From: an uncultured Myxococcales bacterium
GTDB taxonomy: Bacteria > Myxococcota_A > UBA9042
Assembly (NCBI GenBank): GCA_903919145.1
Contig: CAIXGW010000016.1
Span: 49,367 to 113,366, forward strand
Direction of reading: 5' to 3'
Length of the DNA stretch: 64,000 nt
Shown here: positions 38,446 to 47,822 of the stretch, one piece after another
Numbering within the stretch: the stretch's first letter is position 1
How the letters are laid out: each line of letters begins with the position of its first letter
Translations under genes and position numbers: made by a program
Notes under the pieces: generated by a model
Told to the model about the DNA's origin: nothing
Database searches by the model: none
Seen by the model: the letters and a program-made list of their open reading frames with translations, nothing else

Positions 38446-39045
38446 ATGGATACCGTGCAAGTCAATGCCCGCCCGCGCTTTCTCTCTGGTTCCGATGTGG
38501 CGAAGAAGGTGCGCCGCGCCGGTTATCTGCCAGCGGTGATGTACGGCCAGGGCTTCGGCAACAAAATCGTCGCCGTTGAGCCCCAGAGCGTCAAGAAGGG
38601 TCTGCAGGGCCCCTACGGTCGCAATGCGATGTTTGACATCACCTTGGAGGGGGAGACCCACCTCGCGATCGCCAAGGAAGTGCAACTGCACCCCTTGACC
38701 CGCACGCTGGTGCACGTCGACCTGATGGTCGTCAAGCCGGACACCCGCATGGTCGTCACCGTTCCGGTCGTGCTGAGCGGTCGTTCTGTGGGCCAGAAAG
38801 CCGGTGGTCGCCTGGAGCAGACCACCCGCTACGTCAAGCTGGCTTGCACCCCCGTGTCGCTGCCCAAGCTGATCGAGATCGATCTGACTCCGTTCGAAAA
38901 CGGCACGCTGATGACCATTGAGACGCTGCCGCTGCCGGCCGACGTCACTCCGGTGTTCAAGCGCTCGTTCAAGATCTTTGAGATCATCGCTCCGAAGGTC
39001 GAAGACAAGCCGGTCGAAGAGGTCAAGCCCAAGGGCAAGAAGTAG
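38446..39045 (+). CDS. rplY: 50S ribosomal protein L25/Ctc
   Basis: N-terminal L25 domain (VRRAGYLPAVMYGQG) with C-terminal TL5/CTC extension; followed by pth. Confidence 0.92.
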   Translation: MDTVQVNARPRFLSGSDVAKKVRRAGYLPAVMYGQGFGNKIVAVEPQSVKKGLQGPYGRNAMFDITLEGETHLAIAKEVQLHPLTRTLVHVDLMVVKPDTRMVVTVPVVLSGRSVGQKAGGRLEQTTRYVKLACTPVSLPKLIEIDLTPFENGTLMTIETLPLPADVTPVFKRSFKIFEIIAPKVEDKPVEEVKPKGKK

Positions 39046-39068
39046 CCAGCTAAGGACGTCGACTGACG

Positions 39069-39803
39069 ATGGCAGCGGCATCTTCAGCGGGGCCCCCTCG
39101 CACGCCACCTGACGCATCTGCAGCCGCGGGTGCGATCAGGGCAGTGGTGGGTCTTGGCAATCCGGGCAAACAGTACGCCCTGACCCGCCACAACGTCGGG
39201 TTTATGGCGGTAGAGCGCCTGGCCGAGGGCCTGGGCGCCAGTTGGTCCGCCAAGTTCAACGGTTTGATGGCCCGAGCCCGCCTCGGTGACCGCGAGCTGA
39301 CGCTGCTGGAGCCCCAGCAGTTCATGAACCTGAGCGGACATGCCACCCAAGCCATGGCGCAGTTCTACGGGATCAAACCCGCAGAGATCCTGGTGGTGCA
39401 TGATGATCTGGACCTGGCCTTTGGGCGGATCCAGCTCAAGGTCGGCGGCGGGCATGGCGGGCACAACGGCCTGCGCTCGCTGCAAGCCCAGCTTGGCGAC
39501 GCCGGATTTGCCCGGTTGCGCATTGGCATCGGGCGACCAGATGGCGCCAAAGGCGGCGAAGAGGCAGTGTCCAACTGGGTGCTGTCGCCCTTCTCACCCG
39601 CCGAGCGGGCCGAGCTGGCCGACGTGCTGGCGCGCGCGCTGGTCGCCGTGCAAGACGCCGTGAACCTGGGGCCGCGCCCGGCCATGAACCTGCACAATGC
39701 GGTGGCCAAGCCGGCGCCCACAGGCAAGGCAGGAGACGGCAGGGCGGATGCAGGCAAGGTCGCAGACGGCAAGCCCGTCTCGGCTGAGAAGAAGCCGGGC
39801 TAA
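39069..39803 (+). CDS. pth: Peptidyl-tRNA hydrolase
   Basis: VVGLGNPGKQYALTRHNVGFMAVERLA; VVHDDLDLAFGRIQLKVGGGHGGHNGLRSL. Confidence 0.96.
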   Translation: MAAASSAGPPRTPPDASAAAGAIRAVVGLGNPGKQYALTRHNVGFMAVERLAEGLGASWSAKFNGLMARARLGDRELTLLEPQQFMNLSGHATQAMAQFYGIKPAEILVVHDDLDLAFGRIQLKVGGGHGGHNGLRSLQAQLGDAGFARLRIGIGRPDGAKGGEEAVSNWVLSPFSPAERAELADVLARALVAVQDAVNLGPRPAMNLHNAVAKPAPTGKAGDGRADAGKVADGKPVSAEKKPG

Positions 39804-40003
39804 GGTACGCAGGCGCCTAGAAGGCCTGCACAGAGCGCGGTGGGTGCGGTGCTTCGGCAGCGTGTCCTCCAGCGGCAGAAGGCAGATGGACTGCTGACTG
39901 CCCCTTGCTCGCCACGACTCCACCGGCTGAAAGGCCAGGGGAGCCCCGAGCGGGCGAAAGCACCTGGGATTGACCCAAGTGCCTATCCGAGAGGAGTAGC
40001 GAA

Positions 40004-40459
40004 ATGCTCGTCAGACTGTACGAGACGCTGTTCATCACTCGAGTGGACGCGGAAGCAGAGGCGGTGGAGAAGCTCCACCAGCGACTGCTGAAAGCCCTCG
40101 AGACGATCGGCGGTGTTGAGATCAAGCTGGCCGATTGGGGCAAGCGCAAGCTGGCCTACGAAATCGCCAAGAACAAGAAAGGCAACTACTGGTACTTTGG
40201 GTACATTGCCAACCCACAGTTCGTCAAAGAGTTGGAGCGTCAGCTGCGCATCAGCAACGACGTCATCCGCTACCAGACGGTCTGTCTGTCCAATCTCGCC
40301 CAGCTCTCAGATTTCGATCTGGAGAACGAGAAGAAGCGCGTGGAGGGTCTGACCCCCGAGCGCGAAGAGGACGAAGAGGACCAGTACCTTCGCCGTGCCG
40401 AGGAGCGCAAGTTGCGCCGCCTGGACGATGAAGATGACGACATGGACGAGGAGGTCTGA
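40004..40459 (+). CDS. rpsF: 30S ribosomal protein S6
   Basis: [21 protein letters not shown]...[50 protein letters not shown]; syntenic with rpsR-rplI. Confidence 0.95.
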   Translation: MLVRLYETLFITRVDAEAEAVEKLHQRLLKALETIGGVEIKLADWGKRKLAYEIAKNKKGNYWYFGYIANPQFVKELERQLRISNDVIRYQTVCLSNLAQLSDFDLENEKKRVEGLTPEREEDEEDQYLRRAEERKLRRLDDEDDDMDEEV

Positions 40460-40713
40460 TGAAGCCCGCTGAAGGAGCTACGCGTCAGCGCCGCTTTGGC
40501 CGTCGGAAGGTTTGCCCTTTCTGCGCCGACAAGACGCTATACATTGATTACAAGACCCCGAGCATGTTGAAGCGCTTCATCTCTGAGCGCGGCAAGATCG
40601 TGCCCCGGCGCATCTCTGGCGTTTGCGCCATGCACCAGCGCCAGCTGTGCACGGAGATCAAGCGGGCGCGCATCATGGCTTTCATGCCGTACTCCAGCGC
40701 CACCGCTGACTAA
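40459..40713 (+). CDS. rpsR: 30S ribosomal protein S18
   Basis: [50 protein letters not shown]. Confidence 0.96.
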   Translation: MKPAEGATRQRRFGRRKVCPFCADKTLYIDYKTPSMLKRFISERGKIVPRRISGVCAMHQRQLCTEIKRARIMAFMPYSSATAD

Positions 40714-40724
40714 GGGAGGGAGCC

Positions 40725-41168
40725 ATGAAAGTCATCCTGCGCGAAAACGTGCCGAACGTCGGCAAGATCGGCGACGTTCTTGAGGTGGCGGACGGCTTTG
40801 GCCGCAACTACCTCCTGCCGCGCAACTTGGCCATGCTGGCCAACGAGCGCAACGTCAAGGAAATGGACCACAACAAGCGGATCGCCGCTTCGCGTATGGC
40901 CAAATCCAAGGCCAAGGCCGAAGAGGACAGCAAGCAGCTGTCTGGCGTTCGCATCTCGGTGTCCAAGCATGCTGGCGAAGAAGGCAAGCTGTTTGGCTCG
41001 GTGACGGTGCGTGAAGTGGCAGATCTGTTGGCCGAAAAGGGCTTCATGATCGATCGCCGCGACATCACCCTGCCAGAGAACATCCGCACGCTCGGCGAGT
41101 ACGCTTTCACCGTCAAGTTGCACCACGACGTCGTGGCCAAGCTGACTCTGGAAGTCGTCGCCGGCTAA
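40725..41168 (+). CDS. rplI: 50S ribosomal protein L9
   Basis: MKVILRENVPNVGKIGDVLEVADGFGRNYLLPRNLAMLA. Confidence 0.96.
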   Translation: MKVILRENVPNVGKIGDVLEVADGFGRNYLLPRNLAMLANERNVKEMDHNKRIAASRMAKSKAKAEEDSKQLSGVRISVSKHAGEEGKLFGSVTVREVADLLAEKGFMIDRRDITLPENIRTLGEYAFTVKLHHDVVAKLTLEVVAG

Positions 41169-41188
41169 GGCGATCAGGTTTTACCTGG

Positions 41189-41238
41189 CAACGGCCGGGG
41201 TTGCTCTGCAAAGAGTGTCCCCGGCCGTTGGCGTTTTT
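41189..41238 (+). terminator. Rho-independent terminator after rplI
   Basis: CAACGGCCGGGG ... CCCCGGCCGTTG (12-bp perfect stem) followed by gcgttttt. Confidence 0.88.
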
Positions 41239-41340
41239 GGCAGGGGCTGGCGGCCCTAAGGGTCGGTGGCCAATGGTCCTGCGCGCAATTCCAGCCAAGA
41301 TCCCCAGGTGGCTGGCGTCGGCAGGATCGGCTCCAGCCCG

Positions 41341-42123
41341 CTAGGGCTCGGCGCCAGGCCCGCTGGCCAAAGCCAGGGCATAGCGCTCGCGTAGCGCGTC
41401 GGCCACGACCCGCGCATCCTCGTCTTCGCTGATGCTGAGGGGAGCCAGGGCATCAATGACCGCGACGCCGCGCTTGGGCACAAACTGCCCCTGCGGCCAC
41501 AGGGCAAAGTGGTTGTGCAGGACCATCGGTTGAATCGGCACCTTGGCCATGGCGGCCAGGTGAAAGGCCCCCAGCTTGAAGCGCCCAAGCGCGCCGTCGG
41601 CCGAGCGGGTCCCCTCGGGAGCGATCAGCAGCTGCAGCTGTTCCGCGTGCATGCGCGCCGCGGCGTGCTGCAGGGACTCGTAGGCGTGCTCGCGGTTGCC
41701 GCGCTCTAGGAACACCGAGCCCAGCGAGGCACAGCCAATGCCAAGCAGCGGGATCTTGCGCATTTCTTTCTTGACGACCAGGACGCCGCCTTCTGGCAGC
41801 AGAGCCGCCCCGGTCAGGACGTCCAGCGTCGAGCTGTGGTTGAACGTCAGGACCCGCGGAGTCCGCTGGGCCAGCACCTGCTGGGCGCGGGCAGTAAACT
41901 GCACCTCGATGCCGGCGATGCGGGCCATGGTGCGCCCCCACATCCGCACCAGCTGCGGACCGCCCACCGTGCGCCGCTTGGGGCCCATGACCGAGCACGC
42001 GACCACAATCCCGGGGATGAAGGCAGAGGTAAACGCCCAGCCCGCAGCCTGGCGCGCCCAAGCCGTGGCAGAGAAGGCAGAGATGCTGGGATCGGCAGGT
42101 GGGCGAGAGGAAGAAGCCATCAT
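41341..42123 (-). CDS. 1-acyl-sn-glycerol-3-phosphate acyltransferase family protein
   Basis: NHSSTLDVL (HX4D-type motif) and APEGTRSADGALGRFKLGAFHLA. Confidence 0.88.
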   Translation of the reverse strand: MMASSSRPPADPSISAFSATAWARQAAGWAFTSAFIPGIVVACSVMGPKRRTVGGPQLVRMWGRTMARIAGIEVQFTARAQQVLAQRTPRVLTFNHSSTLDVLTGAALLPEGGVLVVKKEMRKIPLLGIGCASLGSVFLERGNREHAYESLQHAAARMHAEQLQLLIAPEGTRSADGALGRFKLGAFHLAAMAKVPIQPMVLHNHFALWPQGQFVPKRGVAVIDALAPLSISEDEDARVVADALRERYALALASGPGAEP

Positions 42124-42162
42124 GGCAACCATCTTGGATCTCTGTGGCGCGGCTGTCTAGAG

Positions 42163-43860
42163 CTATTGCGGTCGCACCCGGCGCACTGCAGCCAGCAGCT
42201 TGGCAATCCGCAGCTGGTCCAGCGGCGGCAAAGACGGCAGGTCGCGCTCGATCATGGCCAATTCAAGGGTCATGGCCGCGCGGGTGCGCCGCAGCAGCTC
42301 GCGGGGGTAGGAGTCATCTGGCAGCAAGCGGGCGTTGGCGCGCGAGTCGGTGTCGATGCCATACCAGGCCCCTGCTTCGCGGCGGATCCGCTCGGCCGGC
42401 GGAGCGACTTCGCCCAGGGCGGCGCGGCGGATGAGCGACAGATCCTCTGTTCTGCCAAGGGCGTCAGCTACCTGAGCCGTGTCATTGAGCACCCGGGTCA
42501 GGGCTTCTCTGGCGGACATGGCGTGCATCGAAGACGGGATCCAGCGGATCTGGGCGTTCAAGCCGCCATATAGGACGGCCTGCTCGTTGCTCTTGGCGGC
42601 CTGCAGCTCAAGCTCGCCGTACTCCAGCTCGTCGATCTGCGCCGGGTTCTCTGCCAGCCAGACAAACAACACATCCAAGAAGCTGTGGACAGCCTTCATC
42701 CACTCGTACGGCGTTTGGTAGTCGCCTCCAGGGCTGTCTACGGCGAACGCTGGCGGCGTCTCTAGGGTGCGCACTTCGACCCGGTTGCGAGGCGCCCGCA
42801 CGTAGCGCTCTAGCAGGTCTTGGCGCCATCGCTCCATCTTCTGCCAGGCTGGGTCGCCGCGCAGGGGGTTTTCTTGATAGTGGGGGCCGTGTTGGAAGCA
42901 GGCGAACAGCAGGGCTTTGGCCCGCGCCTCGCCCTCCGCATCGCCCAGGTCCAGCCCGGCATCGGCGCACAGCTCGGCAAAACTGGGCCCCGGGGCGACG
43001 CGGCCCGGCTGGGCCCGCACCGCCAGCCAGATGTCGCGACCAGAAAGAAGGGTGCCTGACTCGGCAAACTGCCTCATGGTGCGGCGGAACTGCACTGGGT
43101 CGTGGTACAGCCCAGACACGTCCATCAGGGTGCGGCCCGGCCACACGTGGCCTAACCGGGCGGAATCCCAAGGCGTGATGCTGGTGCCGTACACCGGAGC
43201 CGGCCGCTCAAACCCGGCGCCAAAGAACAGCGGCGAAGACGCCGACAGGGCGATCGACAGCGCACCGGCCACCAGGCGCATTCTGCCGGTCATCTCAATG
43301 ATTTTGCGCGAGATATCGGCTTCACCGACGTCGCCAATCCACGGCGCCGACAGGTTGAAGTGGTCGCCAGCCGCAGCGCCTACTTTGTCGCCGTGCACGC
43401 CGATCTGGTACTGGTAGTAGAAGCGCTTGAACGGATCGGTGTCGCGGGTTGCGTCGTCTTGGGTGATCCACGGCGGTCGCCACGCAGCGCCATGCAGCAA
43501 CTGAGCGCGGTGGCCGTGCTTGGCGTTCAGGTCCTGCAGCGCCGAGTCAATGAGGATGGCCATCAGCCGCTGCGCCGCAGCCGTAGACACCGGCGCGCGC
43601 AGAGGTGCCGGGTTGGCCTCGACGATGGTCTCTGGCACGTCTGGCACGACTTCTTCAGCCAGCTCAGCCACATCGCCGCCATGTCCGCGCAGCCACCGCC
43701 GAATGGCGCTGGTGGGCTGCTGGCCGGCCAGGGTGTGCAGCACTTCAAAAGTCTGCGAGTCGATGACAATGCCTTCGGTCTCGGGGCCCAGGTGAGGGGC
43801 GCCGGTCTCGATGGCGGTGCGGATCGCGTCGAGGCGCCGGGATGTGATTCGCTCAGGCAC
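42163..43860 (-). CDS. Glutamate-cysteine ligase (GCS2)-like protein, tentative
   Basis: IALSASSPLFFGAGFERPAPVYGTSITPWDSARLGHVWPGR resembles the ALSASSPF..G...Y.S.R core of GCS2-type ligases; GTG start overlaps the upstream aminotransferase stop. Confidence 0.5.
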   Translation of the reverse strand: MPERITSRRLDAIRTAIETGAPHLGPETEGIVIDSQTFEVLHTLAGQQPTSAIRRWLRGHGGDVAELAEEVVPDVPETIVEANPAPLRAPVSTAAAQRLMAILIDSALQDLNAKHGHRAQLLHGAAWRPPWITQDDATRDTDPFKRFYYQYQIGVHGDKVGAAAGDHFNLSAPWIGDVGEADISRKIIEMTGRMRLVAGALSIALSASSPLFFGAGFERPAPVYGTSITPWDSARLGHVWPGRTLMDVSGLYHDPVQFRRTMRQFAESGTLLSGRDIWLAVRAQPGRVAPGPSFAELCADAGLDLGDAEGEARAKALLFACFQHGPHYQENPLRGDPAWQKMERWRQDLLERYVRAPRNRVEVRTLETPPAFAVDSPGGDYQTPYEWMKAVHSFLDVLFVWLAENPAQIDELEYGELELQAAKSNEQAVLYGGLNAQIRWIPSSMHAMSAREALTRVLNDTAQVADALGRTEDLSLIRRAALGEVAPPAERIRREAGAWYGIDTDSRANARLLPDDSYPRELLRRTRAAMTLELAMIERDLPSLPPLDQLRIAKLLAAVRRVRPQ

Positions 43861-45277
43861 GCGCTTGCTCCAGCAATTGTTCAAGGATGGCGCCGACCCG
43901 CTCGACATCGGCCAGGGTCACTGCCGCCGTCAGTCGCACCAGCACGGTCGCCTCGGGCGCAGGAGAGAACATGCCACCCGGCGCCCCCACCAAGCCGTAG
44001 CGGGCCACCAGCGCAGAGATCACAGCCTTGGCATCGGTCAGCGGCTGGCCGCCTGGGTCCTTGAGCAGGCTGTTGCCCTGGCCGTCTACAAGGGCGGCGG
44101 TGCCGTAGAAGGAGCCGCCGATCGACAGGGGAATGCCCAGCCGGTCGCAGACCGCGCGCATAGCGTCGCGCGCATCGCGCAGGGCCACGTAGCGCGGTCC
44201 CATGGCGGCGTGCAGGCCACCGGGAAAGGTGTGCAGCGCCGCCGCCACCAGCGCCTCTTGCGGCCGCGGATAGAGGTTGGTGGTCTTGAGCCGCTCGCTG
44301 GCGTGGTGTATCAGCGTCTTGGCCGGGCCATCGTGGCCCGCCGGGGCGCACCAAATCAGCGAAGCGGTCTTGTTTTGCGAGCTGGAGACCTTGGTCTCGC
44401 CCACCAAAATGCCCAGGTATCCCAGCACCTCCGGCGCCAGCTTGGCCTCGAGCTCGGCCATTGGCACGCACGCCGCGTGGCCGCGCGGGTCCAGCGGCGA
44501 GTAGAACGCGTCGATCAGCATGGGCACCTGGGCCGCTGCCGCCACCTCGGCCATGCGCGCCAATTCTTCTGCGCTAAGGCCGATACCGCTGGGATTGCTG
44601 GGGACTACGGGTACCACGCCAATGACCGACCGGCCCACTTCGGCGGCAAAAGCCAGCGCCGAGCGCAGCCCCTCGCAGCTGCCCGCCAAGCCGTGGCCCG
44701 GCACCGCCGGCATGTGGATGAGCTCCAGGTCCAGGTCGGCCGCCAGCGGCTGATAGCCCGACCAGGCCAGCGGATCCAAGACAATGGCATAGGGGGCCGG
44801 CAGCTTCTGCAGCTTGGCAGCGGCGATCATGCCGCGAAAGGCGCAGTCGAGTGCGGCGCGGCCAGACACGGTGTGCACCGCCAGCGTCCGCCCTGCGATT
44901 CCCCAGCTCTGGGCCAAGATGTTCAGAACCGATAGATACTGCTGCTGATAGTTGCCGGGATAGCCATAGGCGCCCCCCGTCACGCGCCGCAGCTCGCTGG
45001 CGCCCTCGGCCACCAGCCGGTCGCGGGTCTGCTCGATCCAGGCGCCCAGATCGGCGTGAAGAGGCTGGCCGACGTCGTCGATGTCACCGGCCGACTGATC
45101 GATGACCGGCAAGCCAGCGGCGCGGCGGTCGCGGGCCAGCTTCTTGAGGTCGGGCAGCGTCGGCAGGCCGGGAACAGCAACAGAAATGAGCGGTTCGCGC
45201 AAGCCGACCGCGCCGGCGACAAAGCGCTCCATGGCGGCGGCGCTTGGAGAGAGGGATGGGATCACGGTGAACTCCAT
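43853..45277 (-). CDS. PLP-dependent aminotransferase (class I/II-like)
   Basis: VPVVPSNPSGIGLSAEELARM, MLIDAFYSPL, GETKVSSSQNKTASLIWC (putative PLP lysine region). Confidence 0.8.
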   Translation of the reverse strand: MEFTVIPSLSPSAAAMERFVAGAVGLREPLISVAVPGLPTLPDLKKLARDRRAAGLPVIDQSAGDIDDVGQPLHADLGAWIEQTRDRLVAEGASELRRVTGGAYGYPGNYQQQYLSVLNILAQSWGIAGRTLAVHTVSGRAALDCAFRGMIAAAKLQKLPAPYAIVLDPLAWSGYQPLAADLDLELIHMPAVPGHGLAGSCEGLRSALAFAAEVGRSVIGVVPVVPSNPSGIGLSAEELARMAEVAAAAQVPMLIDAFYSPLDPRGHAACVPMAELEAKLAPEVLGYLGILVGETKVSSSQNKTASLIWCAPAGHDGPAKTLIHHASERLKTTNLYPRPQEALVAAALHTFPGGLHAAMGPRYVALRDARDAMRAVCDRLGIPLSIGGSFYGTAALVDGQGNSLLKDPGGQPLTDAKAVISALVARYGLVGAPGGMFSPAPEATVLVRLTAAVTLADVERVGAILEQLLEQARA

Positions 45278-45433
45278 GGGCAGGGCTGCGCGATTGGCCC
45301 GGCGGCGCTCGGTGTACCAAGCCCGCGGCGGTCGCGCAAGCTGTGTCCGCTTTGGTGCCAGCGGGTTGCGATTCCGCGGGCGGCCGGGGCAAGAATCGGT
45401 CCACCGGAGCTGAGGTGAGAAGAAGGTGTGCGC

Positions 45434-47272
45434 CTACTTGCAGATCGGCGCCACCGTGATGCTGGACCCGGGCGTGCAGGTCTGGTCCTTGCAGTCCTTG
45501 TACTGGGTCCAGTCGCCATAACTAGTTATTGACCCTGCGCATTTCGAAGGCTCGGTGCCGGTGCAGCCGCCGCTGAAGACGTCGCGCTTCATCACCAGGC
45601 TGCCCTCGCACTTGTACTCGGCGCCGCTCTTGAGGCCGCCGCAGGTGGCGCCCTTTTCTTTAAGGGTGTTGGTCGGGATGTCGCAGCAGATGCCGGCGGT
45701 GCAGCAGCCCGCCACGGCCTTGAGCTCGCACTTGCCCGTGACCGTGTTGCAGGCTTTCTCTTCGCAAATGCCCGGCACGGCGGGATCGGCGTCGCAGTCG
45801 GCATTGGTCACGCAGCATCCGGGCTTCTGGGTGCCGCTGCACACGCCCGCCGCATCGCACTTGGGCAGGTTGAAGCAGCCGCCAAGGTTGCAGGCTGAGC
45901 CGGCGGCCTTCTGGGTCCACGCGCTGGGCGTCTTGGTGTCGCACACAAAACAGCCGCCGCTGCCGGGCTGCGAGGCGCCGCTGGCGATGCACTTGCCGTC
46001 AATCAGGCACTTGCCGGCCGCCGCCGTCCAGCCGCTTTTGTTCTTGGCGGGATCGCAGGTTTGGCAGGCGTTGGTCGGGTCGGCTTGGCCGGTCGAGTAG
46101 CAGGTGCCGTCAATGAGGCACTTGCCGGCCGCCGCGGTCCAGCCGCTCTTGTTCTTGGTGGGGTCGCAGATCTGGCACGAGTTGGTGGGGTCGACGGCGT
46201 TGGCGGCGATGCAGGCCCCGTCAATCGCACAAAACCCGGTCTTGCCGGACCAGCCGGTGGGGTTGGCGACCGGGTCGCAGATCTCGCAGCTGCTGGCGGG
46301 GTTGATGTCGCCGGACTTGTGACACACGTCGCCGATCAGGCAGCTGCCGGTCTTGACCGACCAGGCGCTGGTGGACTTGGTGGTGTCGCACACCGCGCAC
46401 GCCGCACCGTCTTTGGCCGTGCCGCTGGCCACGCAGACGCCCTGGATGGCGCACTTGCCCGTCTTGGCGGTCCAGGCGGTCTGCGACTTGGCCGGGTCGC
46501 AGGTCGAGCAGCCGCCCGAGTCGGGCTGTTCGTCGCCGGCTTTGAAGCAGGCTCCATCGACCAGGCACTGTACGGCCTTGGTCTTGTTGACGCACTTGCC
46601 GTCGGCCTTGCTGCAGTAGTCGTCGGTACAGGCAATGCCGTCGTCGCAGTTCATGGGCTGCAGCGTGCAGGTACCTGACAGGCACTTGGGGGTGTTGCAG
46701 GCGTCTCCGCCGCTGCACTCGCTGTCGGCCATGCAGCAGGACTTCAAGGGCTGCTGAAAACAGATGCCCTGGGCCTTGTTGCACGAGTCCTGGGTGCAGT
46801 CATTGCTGTCGTCGCAGTCCTTGTCGCTGCCGCAGGTGCAGACGGCCGCAAAGTCGTCACAGCAAGAGCCCTCGCTCTGGCATAGCACCGAGCAGTGGCA
46901 AGCATTCTCTTCCAGGTAGATGCCGCAGTGCCCTTGGCAAGAGGTGATGGGCGCCGTGGTCTCTGGGCCAATGTCCTGGGCATCGCTGCCGGTAGCGCCA
47001 TCTTCCAGGTCGCTAGGCGCCACATCACTGCCGGACTGTTCGTCGCCGGCAAGGCCATCTGGGTCGGCCGTGTCTGGCAGGCGCGCGCTGTCTTCGCCGC
47101 CGCTGGAGTCGGGCACGGGAAAGCCGTTCTCGCTGTCGAGCTCCGTCTTGGTTTCTGGCAGGTTGTAGCTGGGCTCTTTCTTGGGCTCTTCGCTGGCACA
47201 GCCGATCGCCAAGGCCGCGGCCACCGCGAACTGCACTGCCAAGCGGACCTTTTGACTGCACCCGACCATCAA
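45434..47272 (-). CDS. Cys-rich repeat lipoprotein
   Basis: Lipobox-like AVAAALAIGCASEEPKK; about 6-7 tandem repeats of the form CxxCDPxKxxSGWTAAxGKCLIDGxCxxxGxxDPxNxC. Confidence 0.85.
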   Translation of the reverse strand: MMVGCSQKVRLAVQFAVAAALAIGCASEEPKKEPSYNLPETKTELDSENGFPVPDSSGGEDSARLPDTADPDGLAGDEQSGSDVAPSDLEDGATGSDAQDIGPETTAPITSCQGHCGIYLEENACHCSVLCQSEGSCCDDFAAVCTCGSDKDCDDSNDCTQDSCNKAQGICFQQPLKSCCMADSECSGGDACNTPKCLSGTCTLQPMNCDDGIACTDDYCSKADGKCVNKTKAVQCLVDGACFKAGDEQPDSGGCSTCDPAKSQTAWTAKTGKCAIQGVCVASGTAKDGAACAVCDTTKSTSAWSVKTGSCLIGDVCHKSGDINPASSCEICDPVANPTGWSGKTGFCAIDGACIAANAVDPTNSCQICDPTKNKSGWTAAAGKCLIDGTCYSTGQADPTNACQTCDPAKNKSGWTAAAGKCLIDGKCIASGASQPGSGGCFVCDTKTPSAWTQKAAGSACNLGGCFNLPKCDAAGVCSGTQKPGCCVTNADCDADPAVPGICEEKACNTVTGKCELKAVAGCCTAGICCDIPTNTLKEKGATCGGLKSGAEYKCEGSLVMKRDVFSGGCTGTEPSKCAGSITSYGDWTQYKDCKDQTCTPGSSITVAPICK

Positions 47273-47367
47273 GACCTCGCGACGGCGGTCGCCATCAGCG
47301 CCCAGGCTCAGGGCAAAGGTGACCCTCGGCTCGGTCAGTATATCGCCGCTCTTTCAGCCGCGCGAAT

Positions 47368-47739
47368 TCACCGGCCCCAATCAGCAGCGGATTGCGGCGG
47401 GACGCGGGCGTCGCTGGGCGGGGCGGCCTCTTCATCGCCGTCGTCTCCGCCGATATTGGCCGTAGATGGTGCGGGATCCGGCGGCGGCGCTTCTTCAGTA
47501 GCGGCCGGCTTGGCGGGCTCTTCTGCCGACGGCGCGGCTGCGGCAGGCGTCGCATCGCCCCCGGAAGAGGGCGCGGGAGCTTCGGCGCACGGTACGTCTG
47601 GCCGCGACAATTCCTCAGGCGCCGACGCCGGCTTCAGCTGGGCTGCCGGGCCACAGCCAAGCTGCAAGGCCGCCATTGTCAACGCTGTCGCCACGGCCAA
47701 GGCGATTCGCAAGCGTGCTGACTCTGACCGATGCTGCAC
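47368..47739 (-). CDS. Small putative lipoprotein
   Basis: VQHRSESARLRIALAVATALTMAALQLGCGPAAQLK lipobox; Ala/Pro/Glu-rich; GTG start inferred. Confidence 0.5.
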   Translation of the reverse strand: MQHRSESARLRIALAVATALTMAALQLGCGPAAQLKPASAPEELSRPDVPCAEAPAPSSGGDATPAAAAPSAEEPAKPAATEEAPPPDPAPSTANIGGDDGDEEAAPPSDARVPPQSAADWGR

Positions 47740-47822
47740 AGGTGCCTCCACAAGCGTGCGCCAAGGGTGCGACCGCAGGCCCGGCTTGTCAAACACGGCA
47801 GTCTGCCGCAACCTTCCCCACC

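Noticed and set aside
43811-44935. 374-aa plus-strand ORF opposite the aminotransferase
   Set aside because: Antisense shadow ORF; minus-strand PLP enzyme motifs are clear.
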